DNA of 64,000 nucleotides from Streptomyces sp. LHD-70. Its GTDB lineage: Bacteria; Actinomycetota; Actinomycetes; Streptomycetales; Streptomycetaceae. The position numbers and the translations under genes are program-made. Position 1 is the first letter of the stretch, and every line of letters begins with the position of its first letter. A model generated the notes under the pieces. The model saw only the letters and a list, made by a program, of their open reading frames with translations. It was not told where the DNA came from and ran no database searches. Positions 25,195 through 34,039 of this stretch are shown here, piece after piece. Location of the stretch: assembly GCF_031157275.1 (NCBI RefSeq), contig NZ_JAVIFW010000027.1, positions 26,088 through 90,087 on the forward strand, given 5' to 3'.

Positions 25195-26019
25195 GTGACC
25201 GTCCATCCCAGCATCCAGACCTACGCCGACGCCTGGACCCACTCCGTAGAGGCCATATCCGAGCTGGTGACACCGCTCGCGGAGGGCTCCTGGAACCTGG
25301 CGACGCCCTGCCCCGGCTGGTCGGTGCGGGACCTCGTCTCCCACGTCATCGGGCTCGACTGCGAGATGCTCGGCGACCCCCGGCCGATCCACTCGCTGCC
25401 GCGGGACCTGTACCACGTACAGACGGAGCTGCAGCGGTACATGGAGGTGCAGGTCGACGTCCGCCGGCACCACACCGCGCCGGAGATGACCGCCGAGCTG
25501 GAGTACACGATCATCCGCCGCTCCCGGCAGCTGCGGAACGAGTCGCGTGACCCGCAGACCACGGTGCGCGGGCCGCTCGGCAACCAGGAGCCGCTCGAAG
25601 AGGCGCTCCGCAAGCGGGCGTTCGACGTGTGGGTGCACGAGCAGGATCTGCGCACGGCCCTCGACACCCCGGCCAACCTGGACGCCCCCGGTGCGTATGT
25701 CGCGCGGGACCTCCTGATCTCCGGGCTGCCCAAGGTGGTCGCCAAGCAGGCCGGGGCGCCCGTGAACTCGGCGGTCGTCTTCGACGTCGGCGGCCCCGTG
25801 GACTTCCTGCGTACGGTCCGGATCGACGCCGACGGCAGGGGGACCGTGGACAACGCCCCGTCGCTCGGCCCCGCGGTCACGCTCGCGCTCGACTGGGAGA
25901 CGTTCTACAAGCTGTGCTGCGGCCGCGTGAAGCCGGGCGCCGTGCGGGACCGCGTGAAGGCGGACGGTGACCAGGACCTGGCGGAGGCGATCCTGCGGAA
26001 CCTCGCGATGACGGTGTGA
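25195..26019 (+). CDS. Maleylpyruvate isomerase family mycothiol-dependent enzyme
   Basis: A 274-residue DinB-fold protein. GTG 25195 follows GAGGGG; an upstream 26-codon extension is rejected because it has no RBS and an Arg/Pro-biased composition. The N-terminal region TPCPGWSVRDLVSHVIGLD is the mycothiol-dependent enzyme signature with the metal-binding His (H46). A second conserved segment is KRAFDVWVHEQDLRTAL. An SCP2-like C-terminal domain follows. It is likely a mycothiol S-transferase in detoxification. Confidence 0.85.
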   Translation: MTVHPSIQTYADAWTHSVEAISELVTPLAEGSWNLATPCPGWSVRDLVSHVIGLDCEMLGDPRPIHSLPRDLYHVQTELQRYMEVQVDVRRHHTAPEMTAELEYTIIRRSRQLRNESRDPQTTVRGPLGNQEPLEEALRKRAFDVWVHEQDLRTALDTPANLDAPGAYVARDLLISGLPKVVAKQAGAPVNSAVVFDVGGPVDFLRTVRIDADGRGTVDNAPSLGPAVTLALDWETFYKLCCGRVKPGAVRDRVKADGDQDLAEAILRNLAMTV

Positions 26020-26086
26020 AATCCAGCCCGTCCGGCGTTTGAGGACGAGGCCGTCAGGCCGATGGGGGTCTGGGGCGCAGCCCCAG
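26020..26086 (+). repeat. Dispersed 3'-end repeat, copy 2, with hairpin
   Basis: It begins 1 bp after the preceding stop: AATCCAGCCCGTCCGGCGTT then TGAGGACGAGGCC. It ends in a 7-bp hairpin CTGGGGC-GCA-GCCCCAG (26070-26086). Same family as 16997, 24190 and 50274; here it serves as the terminator between convergent genes. Confidence 0.8.
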
Positions 26087-26130
26087 GTGCCGAGCCCCGG
26101 ACCACCCGCACCGGGACGCCGACGTAAGAC

Positions 26131-27435
26131 CTACGCCGGTACGTGAACCGCCTCCACCCGGCTCGCCACCAGCCGCTCGCTCTCCAGCCGTACCGCGCGC
26201 CTGCGCAGCCGCAGGATCTGTGTGACGCCCAGAGCCTCCAGGACGAAGATCGAGCAGAACGCGATCCGGTAGTTCTGGCCGGTCGCGTCGAGCAGGACGC
26301 CGACCGCGAGCAGTGTGGTCATGGAGGCGACGAAGCCGCCCATGTTGACGATTCCGGAGGCCGTGCCCTGGCGCTCCGGCGGGTTGGCGGGGCGGGCGAA
26401 GTCGAAGCCGATCATCGAGGCCGGGCCGCAGGTGCCGAGCACCACGCAGAGGACGACGAGCAGGGCCGTCGGCGCCGATTCGCCCGGGTAGCCGAGAGTG
26501 AGGGCCCACGCGAGGGCGGTCGCGGTGACCGTGCCGAGGGCCAGCGGGGTGCGGGCGGCGTGGTGGCGGGCGACGACCTGGCCGTAGACGAGGCCGATGG
26601 TCATGCTCGACAGCACGGTCAGGGTGAGGAGTTCACCCGCGGCGGCGCGCGACAGGCCCTGCGCCTCCACCAGGAACGGCATCCCCCACAGCAGCGTGAA
26701 GACCATCATCGGGAACTGCGTGGTGAAGTGCACCCACAGGCCGAGCCGGGTGCCGGGCTCCCGCCAGGCCTCCGCTATCTGCCGCCGTACGAACGCGGGG
26801 CCCTGGGCCTGCCTGACCGGCGGCGGCTCGTGGCCCTCCGGGTGGTCCTTGAGGAAGAGCAGCAGCAGGACGAGGACGACGACGCCCGCGAGCGAGCTGC
26901 CGACGAACGCGGCGGTCCAGCCGAGCCCGTGCAGCATCCGCGAGAGCACGAGCGTGGACACCAGGTTGCCGCCCATCCCGATGAGCCCGGCGAGCTGCGC
27001 GACGAGCGGTCCGCGCCGCGCCGGGAACCAGCGGGTGCCCAGGCGAAGCACGCTGATGAAGGTCATCGCGTCCCCGCAGCCGAGCAGCGCACGCGCGGCG
27101 AGCGCCATGCCGTACGAGGGCGCGAGCGCGAAGGCGAGCTGGCCGACGGTGAACAGGACGACGCCGAGGGTCAGCACCCGCTTCGTGCCGAGCCGGTCCA
27201 CCATCAGGCCCACGGGGATCTGCATGCCCGCGTAGACGAGGAGCTGGAGGATCGAGAACGTGGACAGGGCGGAGGCGCTGACGTGGAAGCGCTCGGCGGC
27301 GTCCAGGCCTGCGACGCCGAGCGAGGTGCGGAAGATGACGGCGACGAAGTAGACGGCGACGCCGATCGACCAGACCGCGACGGCCTTCCGGCCGCCGGGC
27401 GGATCGCCGGGGAGCCGGATCCCTGGCTCACTCAT
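26131..27435 (-). CDS. MFS transporter
   Basis: A 434-residue 12-TM major facilitator. The motif between TM2 and TM3 reads GLMVDRLGTKRVLTLG, the MFS signature (DRxGxK/R). A central cytoplasmic loop (about 200-220) carries HPEGHEPPPVRQAQG. Its ATG overlaps the stop of the upstream gntR gene (ATGA), so the transporter is probably co-expressed with and controlled by that regulator. The substrate cannot be told; an organic acid would fit the FCD-type regulator. Confidence 0.88.
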   Translation of the reverse strand: MSEPGIRLPGDPPGGRKAVAVWSIGVAVYFVAVIFRTSLGVAGLDAAERFHVSASALSTFSILQLLVYAGMQIPVGLMVDRLGTKRVLTLGVVLFTVGQLAFALAPSYGMALAARALLGCGDAMTFISVLRLGTRWFPARRGPLVAQLAGLIGMGGNLVSTLVLSRMLHGLGWTAAFVGSSLAGVVVLVLLLLFLKDHPEGHEPPPVRQAQGPAFVRRQIAEAWREPGTRLGLWVHFTTQFPMMVFTLLWGMPFLVEAQGLSRAAAGELLTLTVLSSMTIGLVYGQVVARHHAARTPLALGTVTATALAWALTLGYPGESAPTALLVVLCVVLGTCGPASMIGFDFARPANPPERQGTASGIVNMGGFVASMTTLLAVGVLLDATGQNYRIAFCSIFVLEALGVTQILRLRRRAVRLESERLVASRVEAVHVPA

Positions 27436-28112
27436 CGCACGTCTCCCCTGGCCAGGTTGGAGAACCAGCCGACGTGCCGGTGGACGACGGCGACGGCCGC
27501 GTCCGCGTCACCGGCGCGCAGCGCGTCGAGGATCTCGGCGTGCTCGCCGAGGGTCTTGGCGATGCGGTCGGGGTGCGAGTGCATCACGGCGACGCCCATC
27601 CGCAACTGCCGGTCGCGGAGCTGGTCGTAGAGGCGGGAGAGGATCTCGTTGCCGCCGCTGCGGACGATCTCGGCGTGGAAGCAGCGGTCGCTGACGGCGG
27701 CCGCCGCGAAGTCCCCGGCGGCGGCCTGTGCGCGCTGCTGGGCGAGGAGCCCCTCCAGGCGCTCGATGAGCGCGGCGGGCGCGGGCACGGCCTTGCGCGC
27801 CGCGTGCTCCTCGACGAGCAGCCGGGTCTCGACCACGTCCGCGATCTCCTGCGCGGAGACCGGCAGGACCAGGGCGCCCTTCTTCGGGTACAGCTTCAGG
27901 AGCCCCTCGACCTCCAGCTTGAGCAGGGCCTCGCGCACGGGCGTACGGGAGACGCCGACGTCGGTGGCCAGCTCGCCCTCGGTGAGGAGGGTGCCGCCCT
28001 CGTACCGCCGTTCCAGCACGGCCTGCTTCACGTGCTGGTAGACGCGCTCGGCGGCGGGGGGCTGCTTCGTCGGGGGTGCGGGGGAGGGGGAGGGCGCGGC
28101 AGGCATGCGCAC
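27432..28112 (-). CDS. GntR-family regulator (FCD/FadR subfamily)
   Basis: A 226-residue repressor-type protein. The wHTH (residues 22-85) includes ELATDVGVSRTPVREALLKLE. The FCD effector domain (95-220) keeps the expected Asp/His metal-ligand residues (HAEIV, HAEIL, HRHV). Start choice is open: GTG 28112 or ATG 28106. The second would fit a leaderless mRNA because TATGCT ends 6 nt before it. Two direct repeats upstream probably bind the protein itself. Confidence 0.87.
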   Translation of the reverse strand: MRMPAAPSPSPAPPTKQPPAAERVYQHVKQAVLERRYEGGTLLTEGELATDVGVSRTPVREALLKLEVEGLLKLYPKKGALVLPVSAQEIADVVETRLLVEEHAARKAVPAPAALIERLEGLLAQQRAQAAAGDFAAAAVSDRCFHAEIVRSGGNEILSRLYDQLRDRQLRMGVAVMHSHPDRIAKTLGEHAEILDALRAGDADAAVAVVHRHVGWFSNLARGDVR

Positions 28113-28140
28113 AGCATAGATACATCAGGTGTACATCAGG
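28113..28140 (-). promoter_or_regulatory. gntR promoter with duplicated operator CCTGATGTA
   Basis: TACATCAGG occurs at 28121-28129 and 28132-28140 (11-bp period). On the minus strand the -10-like TATGCT (28118-28113) immediately follows. The direct repeats therefore cover the promoter spacer, consistent with autorepression. Confidence 0.5.
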
Positions 28141-28297
28141 AACCGGCGTCCGGGATGCGGGACGGGTTCCGGATATCGGACACGTATGGCCGATTACAGG
28201 ACACGCTCGCGCGTTCCCGCTTTCACCCGCACGAGTGCGCATCCATTCACTTCGGCCGTACGTCTTGTATCCGGAACTGCCGTTCTGGGTTTCCGAT

Positions 28298-28316
28298 TTG
28301 ACACCTCTCGGGTGTC
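28298..28316 (+). promoter_or_regulatory. Consensus -35 overlapping a small palindrome before the carboxypeptidase gene
   Basis: A perfect TTGACA (28298-28303) overlaps the inverted repeat GACACC-TCTCG-GGTGTC (28300-28316). A clear -10 is not visible at 16-18 nt. The site lies 38 bp before the TTG start. Confidence 0.4.
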
Positions 28317-28353
28317 TTTCCCCAGACGCTTACGCGAATTCGGAGCATCGACT

Positions 28354-29289
28354 TTGATCCGTACCACCCGACGCGCGCGCAGGACTGCCGCCGTCGTCCT
28401 CACGACCGGTGCCGCCCTGGTCGTCTCGCCGCTCGCGACGCCCGCGCAGGCCGCCGCCAAACCCCCGTCCGTCAGCGCCAAGGGCGCCTACCTCGCGGAC
28501 GCGAAGAGCGGGAAGCAGCTCTTCGGGAAGGCCGTCGACACCAAGCGGCAGATGGCCTCCACCACCAAGGTCATGACCGCGGCCGTCGTCCTGGACACCC
28601 CGGGCCTGAAACTCGACCGCAAGATCACCGTCAAGAAGACCTACCGCGACTACGTCGCCAAGGAGGGCGCCAGCACCGCCGACCTCCGCACCGGCGACAA
28701 GCTCACCGTCCGCCAGCTCCTCTACGCGACGCTGCTGCCCTCCGGCTGCGACGCGGCGTACGCCCTGGCCGACACCTTCGGCAGCGGTTCGACGGTGAAG
28801 GCGCGTACGGCGTCGTTCATCTCGAAGATGAACAAGAAGGCCGCCTCACTCGGCATGAAGAACACGAAGTTCGACTCCTTCGACGGCATCTCGAAGGGCG
28901 GCAAGAACTATTCGACGCCGAAGGATCTGACGAAACTAGCCGCGCACACAGTCAAGAACTCCACGTTCCGTACGGTCGTGAAGGCGAAGAGCACCCGGCA
29001 GAAGGCGCCCGCCGGCAGCGGCGGCACCCGCACCTACACCTGGTACAACACCAACAAGCTGCTCGGCTCGTACAAGGGCGCCATCGGCATCAAGACCGGT
29101 ACCGGCAGCGCCGCCGGGTCCTGCCTCGTGTTCGCCGCGACCCGCGGCGACAAGACCCTGGTCGGCGCGATCCTGAACGACGCGAACCGCTACGCCGACG
29201 CGGCGAAGATGCTCGACCACGGCTTCAAGTCGAACTCCGCGAAGACGATGCGTCTGCGTCCGCTGCCGAGCGGCGCGCAGCAGGACTGA
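28354..29289 (+). CDS. D-alanyl-D-alanine carboxypeptidase (S11)
   Basis: A 311-residue penicillin-binding protein that trims peptidoglycan pentapeptides. It uses a TTG start at 28354, with GGAG 8 nt upstream. A signal peptide ends at AQA-A near residue 33. Active-site motifs are STTK (SxxK, residues about 69-72), SGC (SxN position, about 129) and KTGTG (KTG, about 248). SGC instead of SGN is common in actinobacterial S11 enzymes. Its last 65 bp overlap tail to tail with the DMT transporter gene on the other strand. Confidence 0.92.
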   Translation: MIRTTRRARRTAAVVLTTGAALVVSPLATPAQAAAKPPSVSAKGAYLADAKSGKQLFGKAVDTKRQMASTTKVMTAAVVLDTPGLKLDRKITVKKTYRDYVAKEGASTADLRTGDKLTVRQLLYATLLPSGCDAAYALADTFGSGSTVKARTASFISKMNKKAASLGMKNTKFDSFDGISKGGKNYSTPKDLTKLAAHTVKNSTFRTVVKAKSTRQKAPAGSGGTRTYTWYNTNKLLGSYKGAIGIKTGTGSAAGSCLVFAATRGDKTLVGAILNDANRYADAAKMLDHGFKSNSAKTMRLRPLPSGAQQD

Positions 29290-30244
29290 CGACCCGGCCC
29301 GCGGCCCTGATCCGGCTCCTGCCGCCCCGGGAGGAGCCGGACACCGCCGCGAGCGCCACGGCCGCGAGCGCCAGCGCCGCCCCGCCCACCGTGAACGCGC
29401 TGACCTGCGCGTCCCCGTGCGGCAGGAACACATCGAGGGCGAGCGAGCCCAGCAGCTGCCCGGTGATCGTGCACAGGCCGAGCAGCAGCACACCCAGCTT
29501 CTGCACAGCGGCCACGGCGACCGAGATGAACGCGATGCCGACGAGCCCGCCGAGATACAGGTACGGATCGCCCGGCAGCCCCGCCGGCACCCCGGCCAGG
29601 ACCGCGTGCCCCACGAAGACCAGGCCCAACACCGCCGTACCGGTGAGGAAGTTGAAGTACGTGCCGGTGTACGCGGACCCCGACGAAAGCCGTACGTGAC
29701 CGTTCACCGCCTGCTGCCAGCTGACGCACACCCCGGCGACCACGGGCAGCACGAGCAGCAGATACGGGAACCCGGCACCCAGCCGGTCCGCCATCGACAC
29801 CCCGACCGCCACGAGCACAAGCCCGGCGCCCACCGCCCGCCGCACCGTGGGCCGCTGCGGACCGGCAGGCCCGAGCCCCTTCGCGTCGACGAGCAGCCCG
29901 CCGCCCACCTGCCCGGCGACGACGGCCACCGTGAACAGCGCGACGCCGAGCGCCCCGACGGTCAGGCCCTGCGCGAGCACGAACGTGGCCCCGCCGCAGC
30001 CGCCGAGCAACTGCCACCACTTCAGGCGCTGTTGACGTACGTCCTGCACCACCCGCCCGAGGCCGTGCCGGGCGCCGCGCACCGCGAGCAGCCCCACGGA
30101 GAGCACGAGCAGCCCGGAGCCGAAGGAGAGCACGGCGGCGGCGGTCCCGTCACCGAGATCGGCGGCGAGCTGGCCGTTGATGCGGGCCTGCAGGGATATG
30201 AGCGCCCCGGAGAAGACGGCGAGGAGCAACCAGAGGACGTGCAC
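29225..30244 (-). CDS. DMT-family transporter (YdcZ/DUF606 type, duplicated)
   Basis: A 339-residue membrane protein of about 10 TM helices in two homologous halves. Each half starts with a YdcZ-like helix (LLLAVFSGALISLQARINGQLA; LLLVLPVVAGVCVSWQQAVNGHV). GTG 30244 is the only good start in frame; there is no evident RBS, and a Pro-rich upstream extension is rejected. The C-terminal tail (residues about 300-339, RRSAADADASSSRSST) is encoded opposite the end of the carboxypeptidase gene. Substrate unknown. Confidence 0.8.
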   Translation of the reverse strand: MHVLWLLLAVFSGALISLQARINGQLAADLGDGTAAAVLSFGSGLLVLSVGLLAVRGARHGLGRVVQDVRQQRLKWWQLLGGCGGATFVLAQGLTVGALGVALFTVAVVAGQVGGGLLVDAKGLGPAGPQRPTVRRAVGAGLVLVAVGVSMADRLGAGFPYLLLVLPVVAGVCVSWQQAVNGHVRLSSGSAYTGTYFNFLTGTAVLGLVFVGHAVLAGVPAGLPGDPYLYLGGLVGIAFISVAVAAVQKLGVLLLGLCTITGQLLGSLALDVFLPHGDAQVSAFTVGGAALALAAVALAAVSGSSRGGRSRIRAAGRVVSPAARRSAADADASSSRSST

Positions 30245-30390
30245 GGCAGGAGCTTTCGTGACGGGGACGGGCGGGACAGGCGGGATGGTGCGGGACGGGG
30301 GCGGGACGGGGGCGGGACGGGGAACAGGCGTGAGCCCGGATGCGCCTTGCGGGGGCGCACCCGGGCTCGATGTGCGAAGGCGTGTGCAGG

Positions 30391-31797
30391 CTACGCCCAG
30401 GTGATCAGGCGCTTGGGCTGCTCCAGGATCGCCGCGACGTCGGCGAGGACCTTGGAGCCCAGCTCGCCGTCGACGAGCCGGTGGTCGAAGGAGAGCGCCA
30501 GGGTGGTGACCTGACGCGGCTTGACCTTGCCCTTGTGCACCCACGGCTGCGGCTTGATCGCGCCGACCGCGAGGATCGCGGACTCGCCGGGGTTGAGGAT
30601 CGGCGTACCGGTGTCGACCCCGAAGACCCCCACGTTGGTGATGGTCACGGTGCCGCCCTGCATCGCGGCCGGGGAGGTCTTGCCCTCCCTGGCCGTGGAC
30701 ACCAACGCGCCGAGCGCCTCGGCCAGTTGGGGCAGGGTCTTGGCGTGCGCGTCCTTGATGTTCGGCACGATCAGACCGCGCGGGGTCGCGGCGGCGATAC
30801 CCAGGTTCACGTAGTGCTTCTGCACGATCTCCTGGTTGGCCTCGTCCCAGGCGGCGCTGACGTCCGGGTTCCGCTTGATCGCGACGAGCAGGGCCTTGGC
30901 GACGAGCAGCAGCGGGTTCACCCGCAGCCCCTGCATCTCCTTGTCGGCCTTCAGCTCCTCGACGAGCTTCATCGTCCGCGTCACGTCGACGGTCACGAAC
31001 TCCGTGACGTGCGGCGCGGTGAACGCGGACCCGACCATCGCCTGCGCGGTCGCCTTCCGTACGCCCTTGACGGGGACACGGGTCTCGCGGGCGTCGGCGG
31101 TCACGGGCGCGGGCGCGGCTTCCTGTACGGCGGCCTCGGGTTCGGGCGCGGGCTCGACGGCGGCGTGCACGTCCTCGCGCGTAATGATCCCGTCGGGCCC
31201 GGAGGGGGTGACGGTCGCGAGGTCCACGCCGAGATCCTTGGCGAGCTTGCGGACGGGGGGCTTGGCGAGGGGCCGGGGGATGGTGGTGCCATTGCTGACC
31301 ACCGTTGTGGGGGCAGCCGTCCCGTTCGTAACCGTTGTGAAGGCAGCAGCCGCTCCCTCCCCGTTGTGGGCAGCTGGTCCGCCAGGGGCGGAACGGGTGG
31401 GCACAACCCCACGTGCCGAGTCGTCCTTACGTGCCCTCCGCTTGGTCGAGCTCTCGGCGACGCCGTAGCCAACCAGCACAGGTTGACGTCCCTGAGGCTC
31501 CTCGGCCTCGACAGCCTCGACAGCCTCGACCTCAGCCGCAGGCTCGGGCGCCGACTCCCCAGCCCCACCCACGGTAATGATCACTTGGCCGACGTCCACC
31601 GTCGTACCCTCGGCAAAGCGAAGCTCCCGCACGACGCCGTCGAACGGAATCGGCAGCTCCACGGCCGCCTTCGCCGTCTCGACCTCGCAGACGACCTGCC
31701 CGTCGGACACGACATCACCGGGCGCGACGAACCACTTCAGGATCTCCGCCTCGGTCAGACCCTCGCCCACGTCGGGCAACTTGAACTCGTACACCAT
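30391..31797 (-). CDS. bkdC: Branched-chain 2-oxoacid dehydrogenase E2 (lipoyl acyltransferase), bkd1
   Basis: A 468-residue E2. The lipoyl domain (1-80) carries the lipoylated Lys in VETAKAAVE. A long Ala/Pro linker follows; it contains the embedded repeat element (VVPTRSAPGGPAAHNG). An E1/E3-binding domain lies around 170-205 (VRKLAKDLGVDLATVTPSG), and the catalytic domain ends with DHRLVDG. GGGAGC precedes ATG 31797, 14 bp after bkdB. It transfers isobutyryl, isovaleryl or 2-methylbutyryl groups to CoA. No E3 gene is present in the window. Confidence 0.93.
   Translation of the reverse strand: MVYEFKLPDVGEGLTEAEILKWFVAPGDVVSDGQVVCEVETAKAAVELPIPFDGVVRELRFAEGTTVDVGQVIITVGGAGESAPEPAAEVEAVEAVEAEEPQGRQPVLVGYGVAESSTKRRARKDDSARGVVPTRSAPGGPAAHNGEGAAAAFTTVTNGTAAPTTVVSNGTTIPRPLAKPPVRKLAKDLGVDLATVTPSGPDGIITREDVHAAVEPAPEPEAAVQEAAPAPVTADARETRVPVKGVRKATAQAMVGSAFTAPHVTEFVTVDVTRTMKLVEELKADKEMQGLRVNPLLLVAKALLVAIKRNPDVSAAWDEANQEIVQKHYVNLGIAAATPRGLIVPNIKDAHAKTLPQLAEALGALVSTAREGKTSPAAMQGGTVTITNVGVFGVDTGTPILNPGESAILAVGAIKPQPWVHKGKVKPRQVTTLALSFDHRLVDGELGSKVLADVAAILEQPKRLITWA
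31361..31410 (-). repeat. Palindromic repeat element inside bkdC
   Basis: The outer arms GTTGTG/CACAAC and inner arms TCCGCC/GGCGGA fold into a nested hairpin. Minus-strand sequence matches the element at 7630-7718 (GGGGYTGTGCCCACC...CGCCCCTGGCGGMCCAGCTG) without the extra inner hairpin. It is read as VVPTRSAPGGPAAHNG in the E2 linker. Confidence 0.7.
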
Positions 31798-31811
31798 CAG
31801 TCCAGCTCCCC

Positions 31812-32798
31812 TCAGTACGCCAGCGAGCGGTCGACGGCGTCGAGCACCCGGTCAAGGCCCGGCAGGTACTCCTCCTCCACCCGCGCGGGCGGGTACGGCG
31901 AGTGATAGCCGCCGACCCTCAGCACGGGCGCTTCGAGGTGGTAGAAGCACCGCTCCGTGATGCGCGCGGCGATCTCCGCGCCGGAGCCGTAGAACACCGG
32001 GGCCTCGTGCACGACGACGAGGCGGCCGGTGCGCTCCACCGAGGCCTGCACCGTGTCGAAGTCGATCGGCGACATCGAGCGCAGGTCGATGACCTCGAGG
32101 GACTTGCCCTCCTCCTGCGCGGCCGCCGCGGCCTCCAGGCAGACCTTGACCATCGGCCCATACGCGACGAGCGTCAGGTCGGAGCCCTCGCGCACGGTGC
32201 GTGCGGAGTGCAGCGGGCCGGGGATGGACTCGGTGTCGACCTCGCCCTTGTCCCAGTAGCGCCGCTTCGGCTCGAAGAAGATCACCGGGTCGTCGCTCTG
32301 GATGGCCTGCTGCATCATCCAGTACGCGTCCGACGAGGTGGAGGGCGAGATCACCTTCAGGCCCGCGACGTGCGCGAACAGTGCCTCCGGCGACTCGGAG
32401 TGGTGCTCGACCGCGCCGATGCCGCCGCCGTACGGGATGCGGATGACGACCGGCAGCTTGATCTTGCCGAGCGCGCGGGCGTGCATCTTGGCGAGCTGCG
32501 TGACGATCTGGTCGTACGCGGGGAAGACGAAGCCGTCGAACTGGATCTCCACGACCGGCCGGTAGCCGCGCAGCGCGAGGCCGATCGCGGTGCCGACGAT
32601 GCCGGACTCGGCGAGCGGGGTGTCGATCACCCGGTCCTCGCCGAAGTCCTTCTGCAGCCCGTCGGTGACGCGGAAGACGCCGCCGAGCTTGCCGACGTCC
32701 TCGCCCATGATCAGGACCTTGGGGTCGGTCTCGAGGGCCTTGCGCAGGGATTCGTTGATCGCCTTGGCGATCGGCAACTTCTGTACGGCCATGGTCAC
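31812..32798 (-). CDS. bkdB: Branched-chain 2-oxoacid dehydrogenase E1 beta, bkd1
   Basis: A 328-residue beta subunit of the thiamine diphosphate-dependent E1. The transketolase pyrimidine domain includes MGEDVGKLGGVFRVTDGL and the conserved PYGGGIGAVEHHSES. The C-terminal transketolase domain begins near residue 200. Its GTG start overlaps the bkdA stop (GTGA), which ensures 1:1 synthesis with the alpha subunit. Confidence 0.93.
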   Translation of the reverse strand: MTMAVQKLPIAKAINESLRKALETDPKVLIMGEDVGKLGGVFRVTDGLQKDFGEDRVIDTPLAESGIVGTAIGLALRGYRPVVEIQFDGFVFPAYDQIVTQLAKMHARALGKIKLPVVIRIPYGGGIGAVEHHSESPEALFAHVAGLKVISPSTSSDAYWMMQQAIQSDDPVIFFEPKRRYWDKGEVDTESIPGPLHSARTVREGSDLTLVAYGPMVKVCLEAAAAAQEEGKSLEVIDLRSMSPIDFDTVQASVERTGRLVVVHEAPVFYGSGAEIAARITERCFYHLEAPVLRVGGYHSPYPPARVEEEYLPGLDRVLDAVDRSLAY

Positions 32799-34039
32799 TT
32801 GCCCTCTCCCACCGGGACAGCCGAGTCAGCGAAGGATGCCTGGTAGGCGGCGAACTGGGCGCGCTCCTCGTCGACGAGCGCGCTGCCGTCCGCGTAGACG
32901 TTCTCGAAGATCGACATCGGGTCCGGGTCGGTCATCGCCCGCACCGCCTCGCGGACCCGCCTGCCGAGCGCCGCCTCCTCCTCTTCGAGCGAGGCGAACC
33001 AGTCGGCGTCCGCGATCTTCTCGGTCTCCAGGTACGTGCGAAGCCGCTGGATCGGGTCCTTGGCCTCCCAGGCCTCCCGCTCCTCGTCCCGGCGGTACTT
33101 GGTGGGGTCGTCGGACGTGGTGTGCGCACCCATGCGGTACGTGAACGCCTCGACGAGCGTGGGACCTTCGCCGCGGCGGGCCCGCTCCAGGGCCGAGCGG
33201 GTCACGGCCAGGCAGGCGAGGACGTCGTTGCCGTCGACGCGGACGCCGGGGAAGCCGTAGCCGCGGGCGCGCTGGTAGAGCGGGACGCGGGTCTGCTTCT
33301 CGGTGGGCTCGGAGATCGCCCACTGGTTGTTCTGGCAGAAGAACACGACCGGGGCGTTGTAGACCGCGGAGAACGTGAAGGACTCGGCGACGTCACCCTG
33401 GCTGGAGGCGCCGTCACCGAAGTACGCGATGACCGCGGAGTCCGCGCCGTCCTTGGCGACGCCCATCGCGTAGCCGGTGGCATGCAGGGCCTGGGAGCCG
33501 ATGACGATCGTGTACAGCTGGAAGTTGTTGCTGTTCGGGTCCCAGCCGCCGTTGTTGACGCCGCGGAACATGCCGAGCAGGTTCTCCGGCGGGACCCCGC
33601 GGCACCAGGCGACGCCGTGCTCGCGGTAGGTCGGGAAGACGTAGTCGTCGTCGCGGAGCGCGCGGGCGGAGCCGATCTGCGCCGCCTCCTGGCCGAGCAG
33701 CGAGGGCCACAGGCCCAGCTCGCCCTGGCGCTGCAGCGTCACGGCCTCGGCGTCGAAGCGGCGGGCCATCACCATGTCGCGGTAGAGGCCGCGGAGTTCC
33801 TCCGGGCCGAGGTCGATCGAGAACTCGGGGTGCTCTACGCGCTTCCCCTCGGGGGTGAGCAGCTGGACGAGTTCGGGGTCGTGCGGTGGTGCGTCGTGCG
33901 GTGCTGCTTCGCGCGCTGCGCTCTTCGCCGCCGCCTTCTTCGCCGGTTTCTCCGGCGACTTCTTGGCGGTTGCGCGCTTGGTGCCCGCCCCGCTGCTGTT
34001 GCTGCGAGGCTTGCGCGCGGCGGTGCTCTCCACGGTCAC
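32795..34039 (-). CDS. bkdA: Branched-chain 2-oxoacid dehydrogenase E1 alpha, bkd1, with basic N-terminal tail
   Basis: A 414-residue alpha subunit that binds ThDP (motif GDGASSQGDVAESFTFSAVYNAPVVFFCQNN, residues about 204-234; split here as GDG...QNN) and decarboxylates branched 2-oxoacids. GTG 34039 has GGAGGAG 5 nt upstream. Residues 1-50 form an unusual Lys/Ala/Arg-rich tail with AKK/KPAKKAAAK repeats, like histone H1 or HupS tails, before the normal E1 alpha fold. It is first gene of bkdA-bkdB-bkdC. Confidence 0.93.
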   Translation of the reverse strand: MTVESTAARKPRSNSSGAGTKRATAKKSPEKPAKKAAAKSAAREAAPHDAPPHDPELVQLLTPEGKRVEHPEFSIDLGPEELRGLYRDMVMARRFDAEAVTLQRQGELGLWPSLLGQEAAQIGSARALRDDDYVFPTYREHGVAWCRGVPPENLLGMFRGVNNGGWDPNSNNFQLYTIVIGSQALHATGYAMGVAKDGADSAVIAYFGDGASSQGDVAESFTFSAVYNAPVVFFCQNNQWAISEPTEKQTRVPLYQRARGYGFPGVRVDGNDVLACLAVTRSALERARRGEGPTLVEAFTYRMGAHTTSDDPTKYRRDEEREAWEAKDPIQRLRTYLETEKIADADWFASLEEEEAALGRRVREAVRAMTDPDPMSIFENVYADGSALVDEERAQFAAYQASFADSAVPVGEGK

